From NCBI GenBank assembly GCA_900073065.1, contig FJOG01000009.1, positions 437,647-501,646 on the forward strand: 64,000 nt of DNA. Direction: 5' to 3'. Each line of letters starts with the position of its first letter. Within the stretch, counting starts at the first letter, position 1. The notes under the pieces are model-generated. The model had not been told where the DNA came from. It saw nothing but the letters and a program-made list of their open reading frames with translations, and did not search any database. A program made the position numbers and the translations under genes. Shown one piece after another: positions 22,937-34,098 of this stretch. Source of the DNA: Phialocephala subalpina (lineage: Eukaryota; Ascomycota; Leotiomycetes; Helotiales; Mollisiaceae).

Positions 22937-24153
22937 TCAAGAATACCACACAGCATTAGCACAACACCCCCCATCCTCAATATCCACCCTAGCAACCACA
23001 CTAGCATTCGTCCCCTCGAACCCCCAAATCTCAACAAATCCCAAGCTACTATCCGTCAACGCCACATACTTATCAGAGAATGTGGATGGCGCGACTGAGT
23101 TCGCCGTTCCTCCCGAGTTGGTGGTAGGAGTTAGGAAGAGCTGAGAAGTGATGTTGCCCGTGGATGAAAGGGAGAAAGCGGAGATATAGCCTGTGGTATT
23201 TGTGGAGCGGGAGCGGGATGTTGCCCAGAGGTAGGTGTTGCTGAAAGAGAGGGCGACTTCGTCGGACCAGTAGTCTGAATCCGCTTCACCTGCTGTCGGT
23301 TAGTGGGGACAATGGATGGGATAGCGGAAGGGAAAAGTACCTGAAGGAATAAGAGGGAACGTGACGTTGTCGAAAGATGGAATGCCGGTCGATTGATCGA
23401 TACTGTATTGTGCCAACTCATTTGCTCCCTCCAGAATAACGTAAAGGTATTGTCCTTCCGGATGCACAGCAACATGCCTCGGATCCGCCCCCGTGACCGG
23501 TCCGTCGAGGCTCGCCACATAAGTGAGCTCGCCGGTAGTTTTGTTCACGCTGTGAGTCCAGAGCGTATTTCCAGTATCATCAGCCGAATACAGGAAAGAA
23601 TTCTCGGCGTTCAAGGCCATGCCGTGGACTCCGGAGGTGGATTTGTAGGTATAGTTTTGGATCAGTTCTGACAAAACTCCGTTCTCGTCGACGGACATTA
23701 CAGAGCCGCAGTCTGCGGTGCCACTGAATGGCGAGCCGTAGACGGCGTATGGGCTCTCTGTTGCGGCCATTACGAATATGGCTTTTGAGGACGTGCAATT
23801 TCCGCCACTTTGGATGGTGGTGCTGTATGTGATGTCGGTTGCATTTCCTAATGCGTAGCTTACGAACGCTGGTGATGCAGCAGAATAAGCTGTCCCGTAG
23901 AGATTTTTCTTGTCATGCTAAAGCCATTGTTAGAACTTTTCAAGCATTTTATAGGAATTCTTACACTTAATGCTAGCCACGAACTCGCATCAGGAACGGA
24001 GAGATTTCCAATGAGGTTCAAAGTCAAAGCTGAATCATCGAATTCAAGGGTATAAAGGTTCTCTGTGCCAAATGTACCAACAATGAGATGATGAAGATCT
24101 GCGTTCACAGTTGAAAGAGCAGCGAGCAACGCAAGGGAGGGTGAGGCACGCAT
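22937..24153 (-). CDS. Carboxy-cis,cis-muconate cyclase-like secreted beta-propeller
   Basis: Exons 23965-24153, 23341-23917 and 22937-23289 (introns 47 and 51 bp, GT-AG) give 372 residues. An N-terminal signal peptide (LALLAALSTVNA) is followed by HHLIVGTFGTENLYTLEFD, the usual opening of the seven-bladed lactonase/6-phosphogluconolactonase-like propeller. HGMALNAENSFLYSADD, DPRHVAVHPEGQYLYVI and ELAQYSID are repeated blade motifs. The family includes the 3-carboxymuconate lactonising enzyme of Neurospora, which acts in the fungal protocatechuate (beta-ketoadipate) pathway. The signal peptide argues that this paralogue is secreted and may act on another substrate; assignment to the pathway is therefore only by fold. 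Confidence 0.78.
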
Positions 24154-25014
24154 GATTGAAAAGAGCGAGAAGACGAATGAACGAATGCAGTGTAGAACAT
24201 GGTGAAGAAACTGCGAGCAAGATATACTCTCATAAGGTACGAATGTCCATCTTTCTTACACCAGAATGTTTCTCAAGGGGCCTTCAACCGGCAGTCATTC
24301 CCATCTCCACCAGCCTCCCGGATGCATGTCTCATTGGGCGAAGCTTGTTTCGAAACACAAGCTTTGGTCAAAACGTCGAAGATTGCCTTCAAAGCACCAG
24401 ATGATGACGACTAAAACTTTGAAGACCTTGCTCGAAAAGCTTGAAGGCGTCTCTTCGTGAGTGATTTGACAGACATGACCATGCGGGGAGGTGGACAACG
24501 GTGGACTGTGGAGACTCAGGAACGCGTATGCCTTGCATAATCGGCAATCTTCATCCCATATGAGCGTATGAAAAGGAGGTAAAGAGTAAAGGAGGGAAAT
24601 TGATTGGGTGACCTGTTGAATCACCGACGGGATTGACCCGAGAGGCACAAACTTAGGTTCAGTCTACGGAATCGGGAAGTAGGGAAGCTTTCCTCTATGC
24701 AAGGGGCCGAAGAACACAAGAGTCTTCGGATGTGCGACGACGAAAAACAATACAGTACTGTACAGTATGGATGAAATAAAAAATGTTGAATCGCCTGAAT
24801 CATGAATGTCTGAAGATGGGATGAAACATAATGTCTGAAAAGTCGCCGTCTTGAGACAGGCAAATGCCGAGGAGCTGACCAACCACCTGCCCCGCCAAAA
24901 TTTCGTGCTCCAAAAAGCAACCCCACCATCAACACACTTCAGCCTCAATCGCGAACCACAAACCTCTCATCAACTCCACAGACTTCCCACGAGGTCAATA
25001 ACCATCTGCCCATC
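24154..25014. other. Divergent intergenic region upstream of HEM3
   Basis: This is the shared upstream region of the muconate-cyclase-like gene (minus) and HEM3 (plus). A short palindromic run of TACAGTACTGTACAGTA type lies near 24755-24770. No gene is recognised. Confidence 0.35.
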
Positions 25015-26145
25015 ATGGCAACCCACGAACAACTCGATTCGACCTCTTCCCGTCCGGTTCTCGACCCGACGGTGAGCGTCCAAGAAAAGTCTTCAAAAGA
25101 AGAAGCCCCCTCCACCCTCAAACGCAGCGCAGAAACCGCCAACCTCGATGAAAAACCCACAATCCACATCGGCACCCGCCGTTCCGCCCTCGCCGTCGTA
25201 CAAGCAGAAATGGTTTTGGCAGCTCTGCAGAATGCCCATCCAGAACTAAACTACGAGATCCACGCCATGAGCACAATGGGCGACAAGAACCAAACCACCG
25301 CTCTACACGAATTCGGGGCAAAGGCATTATGGACACACGAATTAGAAGCTCAGTTGTTGGAGGGCAAGTTGGATTTGATCGTTCATTGTTTGAAGGATTT
25401 ACCTACGCAGTTGCCGCCGAAATGCGTTATTGGTTGTATCATGGAACGAGAGGATCCTAGGGACGTGGTGATTATGAAGAAAGGGTTGAACTATAAGAGT
25501 CTTCTGGACCTTCCCGAAGGATCAGTAGTTGGGACAAGTTCCGTGAGGAGGAGCGCGCAGGTTAAGAGGTTGTATCCGAAGTTGAAGTTTAAGGATGTGA
25601 GGGGGAATGTGAATACTAGACTTGCTAAGTTGGATGCGGAGGATGGGGAGTATTCGTGTTTGATTCTTGCTGCGGCGGGGATTTTGAGGATGGATTGGGG
25701 TGGTAGGATCACTCAATACCTAGACTCAAAGACTGAGGGTGGGAGTCATTTGTATGCTGTTGGTCAGGGAGCGCTGGCTATTGAGGTCAGAGAAGGGGAT
25801 GAGAAAACCACTGCCATTCTGGGCAAGCTGGCCAACCAGGAATCGACATTGTCAGGGACAGCTGAGAGGAGTTTGATGAGGACTTTAGAGGGAGGATGCA
25901 GTGTGCCAATTGGTGTGGAGACTACATGGGTTGAGAAGGGAAAGCTGCTGATGAAGGCTATCGTGGTCAGTCTGGACGGCAAGCAGTCTGTCGAGGCCGA
26001 AAGACTAGGTGAAGTTCTGACCGCAAAGGACGCTGACGAGTTTGGCTGGGACCTTGCTGGCATTCTGGTTGAAAAGGGAGCTACCAAGATCCTGGAAGAC
26101 ATTAACCTGAACCGTCCAATCATCAAAGAGGCTGGTGGAGCATGA
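25015..26145 (+). CDS. HEM3: Porphobilinogen deaminase (hydroxymethylbilane synthase)
   Basis: An intronless 376-residue enzyme that polymerises four porphobilinogens into hydroxymethylbilane, the third step of haem synthesis, in the cytosol. After a variable N-terminus of about 50 residues come IHIGTRRSALAVVQAE, the conserved GTSSVRRSAQ and VRGNVNTRLAKLD substrate/cofactor loops, and ERSLMRTLEGGCSVPIG. In the last motif Cys295 should carry the dipyrromethane cofactor. It is about 50 residues longer than the yeast enzyme, mainly at the N-terminus. The first ATG is kept because it is in a fair fungal context (ATCATGGC). It converges with GCV3, with 196 bp between the stops. Confidence 0.95.
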   Translation: MATHEQLDSTSSRPVLDPTVSVQEKSSKEEAPSTLKRSAETANLDEKPTIHIGTRRSALAVVQAEMVLAALQNAHPELNYEIHAMSTMGDKNQTTALHEFGAKALWTHELEAQLLEGKLDLIVHCLKDLPTQLPPKCVIGCIMEREDPRDVVIMKKGLNYKSLLDLPEGSVVGTSSVRRSAQVKRLYPKLKFKDVRGNVNTRLAKLDAEDGEYSCLILAAAGILRMDWGGRITQYLDSKTEGGSHLYAVGQGALAIEVREGDEKTTAILGKLANQESTLSGTAERSLMRTLEGGCSVPIGVETTWVEKGKLLMKAIVVSLDGKQSVEAERLGEVLTAKDADEFGWDLAGILVEKGATKILEDINLNRPIIKEAGGA

Positions 26146-26341
26146 TTGCTATGAACATGATGGACTTTTTCTTGTAAAATCATAGACTTGGCTGGCGCAG
26201 GTACTGGGCCTGGGAAAAGTGCATATATTCAGCTCCTTCAAATCCCAAATAGCTTTCAGCACCTCTCCGCCCCCAAACGCCATGACTGTTGAAGTGGCCT
26301 GTCTATATGTACTCATCGATCTCCTCCCTCAGAATCTCTGT

Positions 26342-26919
26342 TTAATGCTCCTCTTCCTCAGTAAAAGCCTTGTATTCCTTTGCATCCATTAGACCCTCCA
26401 AGTCCTTGACTCCGACCTCGCCCACCTCCACTTTCGCGAACCATCCACCAGCGGACGAATCATCCTCAGGACCCTTATTGATCGTTCCAGGCTTCTCCTC
26501 CAGCAGATCGTTGACCTCGGTGATGGTACAGGTGATGGGAGAATTGATATCGGACGCAGACTTGACAGACTCCACCGCACCGATCGAGTCACCCGCTGCG
26601 ACGTCCATTGGCGTTGTTGGGAGCTCGACATAGACCACATCACCAAGCTGATGGGCAGCGTAAGAAGATATGCCAATCACACCCGTCTTTCCATCGTCCG
26701 AGAGCTCAATCCATTCGTGATCCTTTGTGAACTTCTTGTGCAGAGCTACAAGATGGTCAGCGTCATGCTATTCCGAGGTAGATAGCTGCACTCACCAATA
26801 GGAGAAGAGGAGAACGCTCGAGCTTGGAATGGAGAAGGTCGCCATGAGGCTGCGCTCCTACTCGACCTCGCCGCGAATTGAATGGCTGCAGGCCGCAGTG
26901 ATCGTGCAATTGATGCCAT
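26342..26919 (-). CDS. GCV3: Glycine cleavage system H protein, mitochondrial
   Basis: Exons 26796-26919 and 26342-26745 (50-bp intron, GTGAGT...TAG) give 175 residues. Residues 1-40 are rich in Arg, Ser and Ala without acids, a mitochondrial presequence ending near RAFSSSP. HKKFTKDHEWIEL opens the mature lipoyl domain, and ESVKSASDINSP holds the lysine (about K103) that carries the lipoyl arm shuttling the aminomethyl group between the P, T and L proteins. The C-terminal WFAKVEVGE and the acidic end are family-typical. It is divergent from the GTPase gene that follows. Confidence 0.93.
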
Positions 26920-27547
26920 TATGGATGCTTGTGTTTGTGAAATGTTGCGATATCAAATCCTCTTAAGACTTTCTGTCCGAGGAATCAAGGCCGAACCTAA
27001 GCGACCCCACCTAAAAGAACGCGAGATTCTAGGGTCATGGATGATAGCCCATAGAACCATCGGTATTGATTGTTGATATTGACAACAAAGCGCCCCTCAA
27101 TTTTACTGAGAGATCAACCTTATGCGCCAGTAGAAGATTCCTTTTGTGTGTTGAGAATTTCACAGCAGATTTCTGGTTTTTGCCTCTTTCGTCGCGTCAA
27201 GGTCAGCTCCGACGCGCTCGTCCGCCCTAGCTCGAGCAAGCGCCAGACATCTGCGCGAGAAGAGGTCCGTCAAGGGGTCCCACCAGGTCCGAATAACTTC
27301 AACCTCGACCGAGACATTACTCCGCAGACAGGCTGTCGCTATTCTTTAACCCTCACGAACTCTGACATATCAACCAAAGACACATTCCCCCTATGTCTAC
27401 ATCCGCATTTCTGTGTTGATCTCGACTATTCAGCCGTCTCCTACATCATCCACCCCACATCTCTATCACCCCAAGGAAATCGACAATCTGGATTCCTCGA
27501 CCTTGTCCGCGGGCTCTCCAGCTCAATTTCACGACACAGTAGAGACG
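26920..27547. promoter_or_regulatory. Divergent promoter region GCV3/TEM1
   Basis: This is about 630 bp between the two start codons. The plus-strand half from about 27360 is pyrimidine- and CA-rich with CATATC and ACACATTCCCC stretches, like fungal leader sequences. The frame of the GTPase extends upstream to an ATG at 27413. No specific factor site was identified. Confidence 0.35.
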
Positions 27548-28685
27548 ATGGAGACAGACGGCGGATACGAGCAGAGAGGCGAAGGCCAGGACGATGTAAT
27601 GGCAGGCACAGAAGAAGCACACACCCCAACACGAAGACACACACAATCACAATCCGCAGACTTCCCATCACATCACGGCTACTCGGCCTCTCCGACTCCT
27701 GAGATTGATCAGAATGCCCGATATCCAACTCCGCCGACAGCATTTGCACCATCAATCTCTCGACCAAACTCTGGCTTATCTGGGAACGGCGGCTACATGC
27801 AGTCCTCGTACCAAGACCAGAGTGCCCGCGGAACCACAGACCAAAGTCGGAATAAGAACAGCGTGGTCATCAAAGTTGGCATGGTAGGAGATGCACAAAT
27901 AGGCAAAACCTCTCTGATGGTAAAATACGTGGAAGGCAGTTGGGATGAAGACTACATTCAAACACTGGGAGTAAACTTCATGGAAAAGACAATCTCGATA
28001 CGCAACACGGAAATCACATTCTCAATTTGGGATTTGGGAGGACAACGCGAGTTCGTGAACATGCTGCCGCTAGTTTGCAATGACGCGGTGGCTATTTTGT
28101 TCATGTTTGATCTCACGAGGAAGAGTACGTTGAATAGTATCAAGGAGTGGTATCGACAAGGCAGAGGATTCAACAAGACTGCTATTCCATTCCTTGTTGG
28201 AACCAAGTACGACCACTTTGTCAATTTCCCAAGAGAAGACCAAGAAGAGATCTCGAATCAGGTACGTACTTTTTTATGCATCTCAAAAATGAGACGAGGC
28301 CACGTTGAGAACACAACCAAAAGCGAGACCACCCCAAAACGCTATTGCTTAAAACAAGGCCACTTTTTGCTATAGCACAACTCACTAACAAAATCTCCAG
28401 GCCAGAAGATTTGCAAAAGCAATGCGAGCAAGCCTAATCTTCAGCAGCACAAGCCACAGCATCAACGTACAGAAGGTAATCATTTCCTCTCCTCCAAATC
28501 TCTCTCTCTGCACCTTTCTCTCTCTTCCCTCTTCTTTCTAGTCTCGGTTCCCCAAGTCAATTCCCTCCTCTAATACCCCACAGATCTTCAAAATTGTCCT
28601 CTCCAAAGCCTTCGACCTAAAATGCACCATCCCCGAAATCGAAAACGTCGGCGAGCCCCTCCTAATCTACCAATCCGTCCAATAG
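27548..28685 (+). CDS. TEM1: Septation-initiation GTPase (Tem1/Spg1)
   Basis: Exons are 27548-28261, 28401-28475 and 28584-28685; phase is conserved. Ras-like small GTPase at the top of the SIN/MEN cascade controlling cytokinesis and septum formation. The P-loop GDAQIGKTS is at residues 114-122. TLGVNFMEK, WDLGGQREF and the variant guanine-specificity motif TKYD mark the Spg1/Tem1 branch, and the protein ends ...LLIYQSVQ with no CAAX box, as expected. The roughly 105-residue N-terminal extension rich in Ser, Thr and Pro is typical of filamentous ascomycetes. I start at the ATG before ETDGGYEQ; an in-frame ATG at 27413 would add 45 residues. Confidence 0.92.
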
Positions 28686-29543
28686 ACCTCATCCTCCCTC
28701 AACGGCCCCGACCCCCATTTGAGAACTACTACACCGCCATCCAAGACTTTCTCCTTGAGTAGATTATCTTTCAACGAGGTCGAAATGGTCCTGCTTGACT
28801 TCTTGATTGAGATTCTTCTCAATATATGTTGAGCAGCTTGTCGAAGTATCACCCCTTCATCAACCCATGGATTTGGACTCCGCAACACAAAGACTACGCT
28901 ACGCAAAACTATACGATTTACGCACCCTGAAACGAACTACGAGCACGAACGAGCATCATGAGAAGAATTGGAGCTGGAACTGGACTGGCCGGCTAGGCTT
29001 GGCATTTGAAACGTTGAATTTTTCCTCGCTTTGCTGTTTTGCGGGCATTTGAACTGGAGCTGGATTTGGAGCAGGAAATGGATGGAGCTGTGGAGCATTG
29101 CAAAGGGCAGATAAGATGTTTTTGGGTTTCTGGTTCTGGTTTTGATAATGCATCCAGTCCAATCGTCCAAACAAGACACAACTTAAAACATAATGTTCCT
29201 TCTTCTCTGTATCGAATGAAATCCGTTTGTGATTCTCTCCATCATGTCTCATGTCAGAGGCAAAGGTTTCGAGGTCTTCGTTTAGGTTTGGTTTCTCAAT
29301 CGCAGAACGTTCCTTGTTGGGATGATGATTAATGATTTGACATTACTGAACAAACGACAGTCTACCAGACAATGACTACTCAAGTCCTGAAACTCTATTC
29401 GAGTGAACAGAAAAGAATAAGACTCAATCCAGAGCTATATCCCGAGCCCTTTCTCAACTATCAATACTCTCATCATGAAACCACAAGTAAACCTTTGACC
29501 CATCACGCTCACAATTCGAAGCAAATTAACTAGCTTCGCAACG
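28686..29543. other. Intergenic between convergent genes
   Basis: These are 3' flanks of TEM1 (plus) and the PLAC8 gene (minus). Pyrimidine- and purine-rich patches are seen, with no gene. Confidence 0.35.
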
Positions 29544-32117
29544 CTAGGATGCGCTTTCCTTACCTTTGCCAGTCACCTTGCTCCAGAAACCAGATGTCGT
29601 GCCTTCCTGACTCTTCTGGTCTCCGCCTCCAACAATTTCTACCCGCTGCTCACATTGCTCTCCTTCGGACTTGTGACTAACAATGATCTTGGTTGTCTCC
29701 TGGATATCGTATGGGAATCCGACAAGATCATTGCTACCACCATGGTTGTTTTGGGCATTCTCTTTCTTGCCTCCTTTGGAAGAGGAGGCCTGTGAGTGGG
29801 CACTTTGAGCAGATTTCTCGGCTGATCGTCCGCTTTTGTTGCCATTAGAGCCTGAGCTGGTGTTCGTGTCATTGACCTTCCTGATACCTTTGAAACGTCG
29901 CTGTTTCTGGCGAGTGCCATCCTTGCCTTTGGCGGTGTCGTCGGCACCAGTTAGATGAGCACCAGTATTCACAGACGCTTTGTTGTTGTCGTGCTCAGAA
30001 CTCTTTGCGGAAGAAATGTCGAAGTACAAGGCACATTTATGGTGCAAACCTCCAGTCAAACAAGTCTCACCATGAACGTGTGCAGAATCTTGCTCGTTCT
30101 CGGATTTGGAAATGTTGGGCAGATACTTGCTCAAAAGGGGTTGAGTTACTTGACTGTCGCGGTTGCTTTGAGGTGTATTATCTCCAGTCGTTGGGTGAGT
30201 TACTATTGGGCACCTGTCCAATCGATGCTCTTTGAGACCACCAGAATTCATGGTCGAGCTACTACCAATGGTGTTGCTTCGATTTCGTCTTCCAGACGAT
30301 TTTGAGGAGCCAGATTCGTCGGTACCAGGACAATCGGAGGATTTGTGCTGTGGGAAAAGGCTGTAGGACGGAACAACAGTGGTAGAGCTTCCCCGAGAGT
30401 CATCTGTCAGGCTGTGTTGTTTGACCTTTTCTTGTCCAATGGTGGAGGAGCTTCCCCGATGATCCTCTGTAAGACTGTGTTGGGGTAGTCTTCTTTCCCT
30501 GTCAGTGGAGAGGCTTGCTCGAGAATCATCCGTGAGGCTGTGTTGCTGTAATTTCTTCTCTTGGTTCTCAAAGTAGTTGAGAACTGCTTCGTCAACGGGA
30601 CAATCTGTGAAGTCGTGGACGTAAGATAGTTCTTGAGTATCGGAAACAGTTACGCCAGAACAGTCTGTACGGCGACGTTGCTCTTCGACATCATTGGACT
30701 TCGTAGAGATCATGGTGCAGTCTGAGGCGGCGTGCTCAGAGGCAGGGCTTTCGTTATCCACCTCTATGATAGTGCAATCGACGAGAGCATGGCCCTTTGG
30801 TTTGCTTCTGCTTTTATTCTTACATTCCGTCTCAATCACCACGCAGCCGGCGAGGGGATGCCTTCGGGAGAGGCGCTCATGGTCAGTCTTCTTTCGTATA
30901 TCGGAGAAGTTGTCCATTGCAGATGAACCCGGGAAGTTGGTGTTCTTGCCAGGCTTGCGTGATGCTTCGACATCGCTGACAGCTGCTTGGGGGCCGGAAT
31001 GTAGCCTGGACGCCTCCTTGCCTTTGCGTTCTTGATTTGACTTCTTTGCACGTTGATGATCTTTTCTGTCAGCCGAGATGTCATTCTTTTCCTGGTTCCA
31101 ATCTTGCTGATGTTGTTCCAATTGTGCTGATACTTCGGGTCCCTTCGTTTCAAGCAGCTGTGGAGCATAGACCTGGACTTGGGGAACCTCGACTTGTACT
31201 TCCACAATAGGTGATGGCTTCTGCAGCTTCTTTCCTCTTGATGTAACCTCGACCATTTGGGCGATTTTGGTGATTCTCTCCATACTTTGTGTAGGAGCAT
31301 AGCTCATTGGTGGATGCGGTAGAGGCTGTGTGTCAACTGGTCCGTCTTGTCTGCTTTTGAGATATTTCGGGTCGTACTTCAATCTCTCGACTCCTTCTCG
31401 GGCTTGAACCTCACGGTCGTTTTGCATTTGAGCGCATCGGGGACACCAGTAGCCTCTGCAGAGATCCTTGAACACGCTACCCTCGATTCCATAAGTGCCC
31501 CGAATTCGAGTACTTTGGCAGCCTGTGAGGACTCCTAGAAGAAGAAACAGGTTAGCTTCTGCCTAACCCATTACTGTTGCATAGCCGACTCTACTCAGCC
31601 AAATATGGCTCATGATGCAACGAAGGAACCTACCATTTATACAAATGAGACTGAGACCGCAGTGCGCCCAACAGGGAAGGGTGCATCCCATGCTAGGTGT
31701 CCAGCCTTTGAGAGCGTTTTCGCCTCGTCCTACCTGCCCAAGTCGCCAATGTGTTTTTGCAAATAGGACACAAGGTACCCAGAAGCCCAGGCAACATGTG
31801 TGGGCATCGTCTGATGGCTCCACGCAGAATTTGGTCATCCAGCCGTTGTAAACTTCTAGGTCGCCGTCCCCGGAAGGGCGCCTGATACCACCGCAGGCAA
31901 AGAGCCTATCTCGTCCAGGACGGGTGTTTGGCTCTGCACGCATGTTTGAATCTGTGTGATCACCCTGCGATGTGATGATACTGTGGTGTCGAGGTGCAAC
32001 AAGAGATTCGCGATGAGCAGGATGCGTTGCTCGACTTTGTGTTGGTTGAAAGTTGAATGAGGCCAGTGAGCGGTGCGACTCTGCGTGTTTGTGAGGTGAG
32101 TGTTTGCGCGGTGCCAT
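29544..32117 (-). CDS. PLAC8-family protein with long repeat-rich C-terminal tail
   Basis: Exons 31634-32117 and 29544-31534 (99-bp intron) give 824 residues. The Cys-rich PLAC8 domain spans roughly residues 95-200: NGWMTKFCVEPSDDAHTCCLGFWVPC, then LFAKTHWRLGQ, and after the intron GVLTGCQSTRIRG and LCRGYWCPRCAQMQNDREV. Fungal relatives are membrane-associated and tied to cell-size control, cadmium tolerance or Ca2+ influx, so location and role are uncertain. The rest (residues ~230-824) is charged and low-complexity with degenerate H-x-x-x-D-C units (HPLAGC, HALVDC, HAASDC, HDFTDC, HKSSDC, HRLDRC). It also holds three 21-residue tandem units around QHSLTDDSRGSS, encoded by a 63-bp repeat at about 30388-30550. 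Confidence 0.8.
30388..30576 (-). repeat. In-frame 63-bp minisatellite, about three units
   Basis: The word CTGTGTTG recurs at 30412, 30475 and 30538, exactly 63 bp apart, within similar surrounding sequence that includes GATGATCC/GAGTCATC. Because 63 is a multiple of three, it adds 21-residue units to the PLAC8 protein tail without breaking the frame. Confidence 0.75.
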
Positions 32118-32639
32118 TCAGTATCGATGTCAATGAGTCTGTAGAAGTGTACTTAGTAGCTGCCAGCCATCGGACAAGGGATAGACCTACGATGCAATAG
32201 CTATAAATGCTGCGTTGCCAGAAGGCGTTGTGATACTCGTGGTGATGATATTGAAGAGAAAGAAGAACAGAACGAGGAAACGAGACATGTGAAAGTTACT
32301 TGGACGGCGGTTCCAACTTCGGAAGGCACGCTTCTCTTCAAGAGCTACAGCGAAAAGGGAAGGGGTTTTGTCGCGAACCGTCACAGCAGGTGAAAGTGCG
32401 TGTAGGACGAACGTCTGAACATCAGATCCATTATTGTACAGCCATGAAAAGCTCACGGCGCTCGAACTTTGGCACCCGTTCTAGCACTTTTCCAATTATC
32501 CACACTAGGCAAGACCTAAATTTTGTCGGGCTAGGTTAAGGGTCAGCCTAGCTCTAATCCTCCTAAAAGAGGTGTTGAGTATGAGCACATTTTCTGAAAA
32601 TTGGCTAGGAAACTGATGGCTTTCAATGAACTAAGGCGA

Positions 32640-33481
32640 TTATACCTGTCCTCTTTTGGGATCGACAGTTCCCTTTAACTTGGCAGTGTCAGGAGCACCT
32701 TCGGCTTTCTTGCTCTTGCTGGGGTCTTTGCTAATATCGGTTGAGTGCTTGGTGTCGGTGTTTGTCAAGCCTTCTTGCTTTCCAGTCTGAGTATTATGGC
32801 TTCCAGCTTCCTTAGATGAAGCGGCCTGTCGATGTCAGCAAATGACAGAATACTTGATTGCTCCTGAACATACTTGAGAATCATCATTCTCGCCTGCCTT
32901 GATTGACTTGTTGCTTTCGACTCTCTTCTTTGCACCACCCTTGGCATCAGGAATGTGCTTCTTGGTGTTTTTGTCCTCGCTGCCGTCGCTTCCCTCGTCA
33001 TCTGAAGTGTCAGGAGTATCTGCTTCCTTCTCATCGCCGCTGTCGGAGTCCTCGGATTTCTCGCTGTCCTTCTCTTCAGCGTCACTGGAAGTCTCCTTGT
33101 CCTCGCCTTCGTCCTTGGATTCCTCTTCAGGCTCATCATCCTTAGACTCCTCCCTGTGCTCCTCTTCGTGCTCCTTGCCGTGGCTATCGCCGTGATCCTC
33201 GTGGCCATGAGAAGGCTCTGGTGCATTTGACAAGATGTACCAGCAAGCTGGGACAGTTATTGCGACCGCTCCAACAGCCCTGAGTGACGTCGTCAGTAAG
33301 CCAGCAAATATGATGCTACACACATTATTTCTCACCAGAGAGTATCACCACCTGCCTGCGCGGAGCCATGGCCACTGGCATAACCTCGTCGAACAACTTG
33401 GCGGAAGCATTGAGGTCGAGCAATTGAAGGTCGAGCACCTCGGATGGCGGATCGCAAAGCTGCAACTCTTGAGAAAGCCAT
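32640..33481 (-). CDS. Mitochondrial acidic single-span protein, conserved fungal hypothetical
   Basis: Exons 33336-33481, 32874-33279 and 32640-32825 (introns 56 and 48 bp, GT-AG) join in phase to about 245 residues. Residues 1-40 form an Arg-rich, acid-free amphipathic presequence (MAFSRVAALRSAIRGARPS) ending RRGYASGHGS. A hydrophobic span LWAVGAVAITVPACWYIL follows, then a His-rich stretch (SHGHEDHGDSHG) and about 130 residues dominated by Asp, Glu, Ser and Lys. The layout suggests an inner-membrane protein with an acidic soluble tail. Function unknown; I recall similar orphan proteins in other ascomycetes. The terminal codons GTATAATC also look like a weak donor, so a further exon is possible. 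Confidence 0.72.
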
Positions 33482-34098
33482 TGCGAAGTAATGACTGAAC
33501 AATGAAGTTCAGAAATATGATCACTGTAAATTATTAGATTAACTGCAGGTTTCAAAGGGATTTAGAAGGCTTACCGTCTCAATTGGGGTGAAGTAAAGCT
33601 TCGTTGAAAAGAAAGAGGCTGGAAGTCAAGGTTCTATCACGCCAGCACGGACAACCACGGCATCACTTTACTGGCGAAGACAGCTCGGAAGCTGGGTACC
33701 TGATTCGGCTTAGAGCACTTTGTCTTACATGAGAGCCTGAGGCCACAAGTACCCCACCACATTCAATACGACATTCGAGAAGACCAAATACATAAACCTT
33801 TCTCGACTCGCAAGAGCTTGTCTCTTTCACACAACTGTGACCAAGCTTGAGGCTGGGTAATCTAGAAGCGCCCTCTATCTGCGAGTAAGTTCTAACCAAT
33901 ATCCTCTCTGCAGGCAACCACCGTAGCCTACTGTTTGGTTAGGCAGAGCTCCAAAGCTGACCGTGCCTGAAGGTTTCTGCCATTCACCTTATGGTCTTGA
34001 CCGTAACCAATATCACGTCCATGGTTGTGACCTCATAACAAGCTCGACGCTCTGTTTCTTCCATCTTGTTTCCTCCTTGACCCGCACGATCATCCATC
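33482..34098. promoter_or_regulatory. Divergent promoter, acidic mitochondrial protein / CAND1
   Basis: This is 617 bp between the two start codons, with no gene in it. Stretches GATTAAGG/CTCCTTGACCCGC and a pyrimidine-rich leader before 34099 are seen; no specific site was identified. Confidence 0.35.

Noticed and set aside
32187..32456. Minus-strand 89-codon frame with a hydrophobic centre
   Set aside because: No partner exons, no homology recognised, and it lies in the upstream region of the PLAC8 gene.
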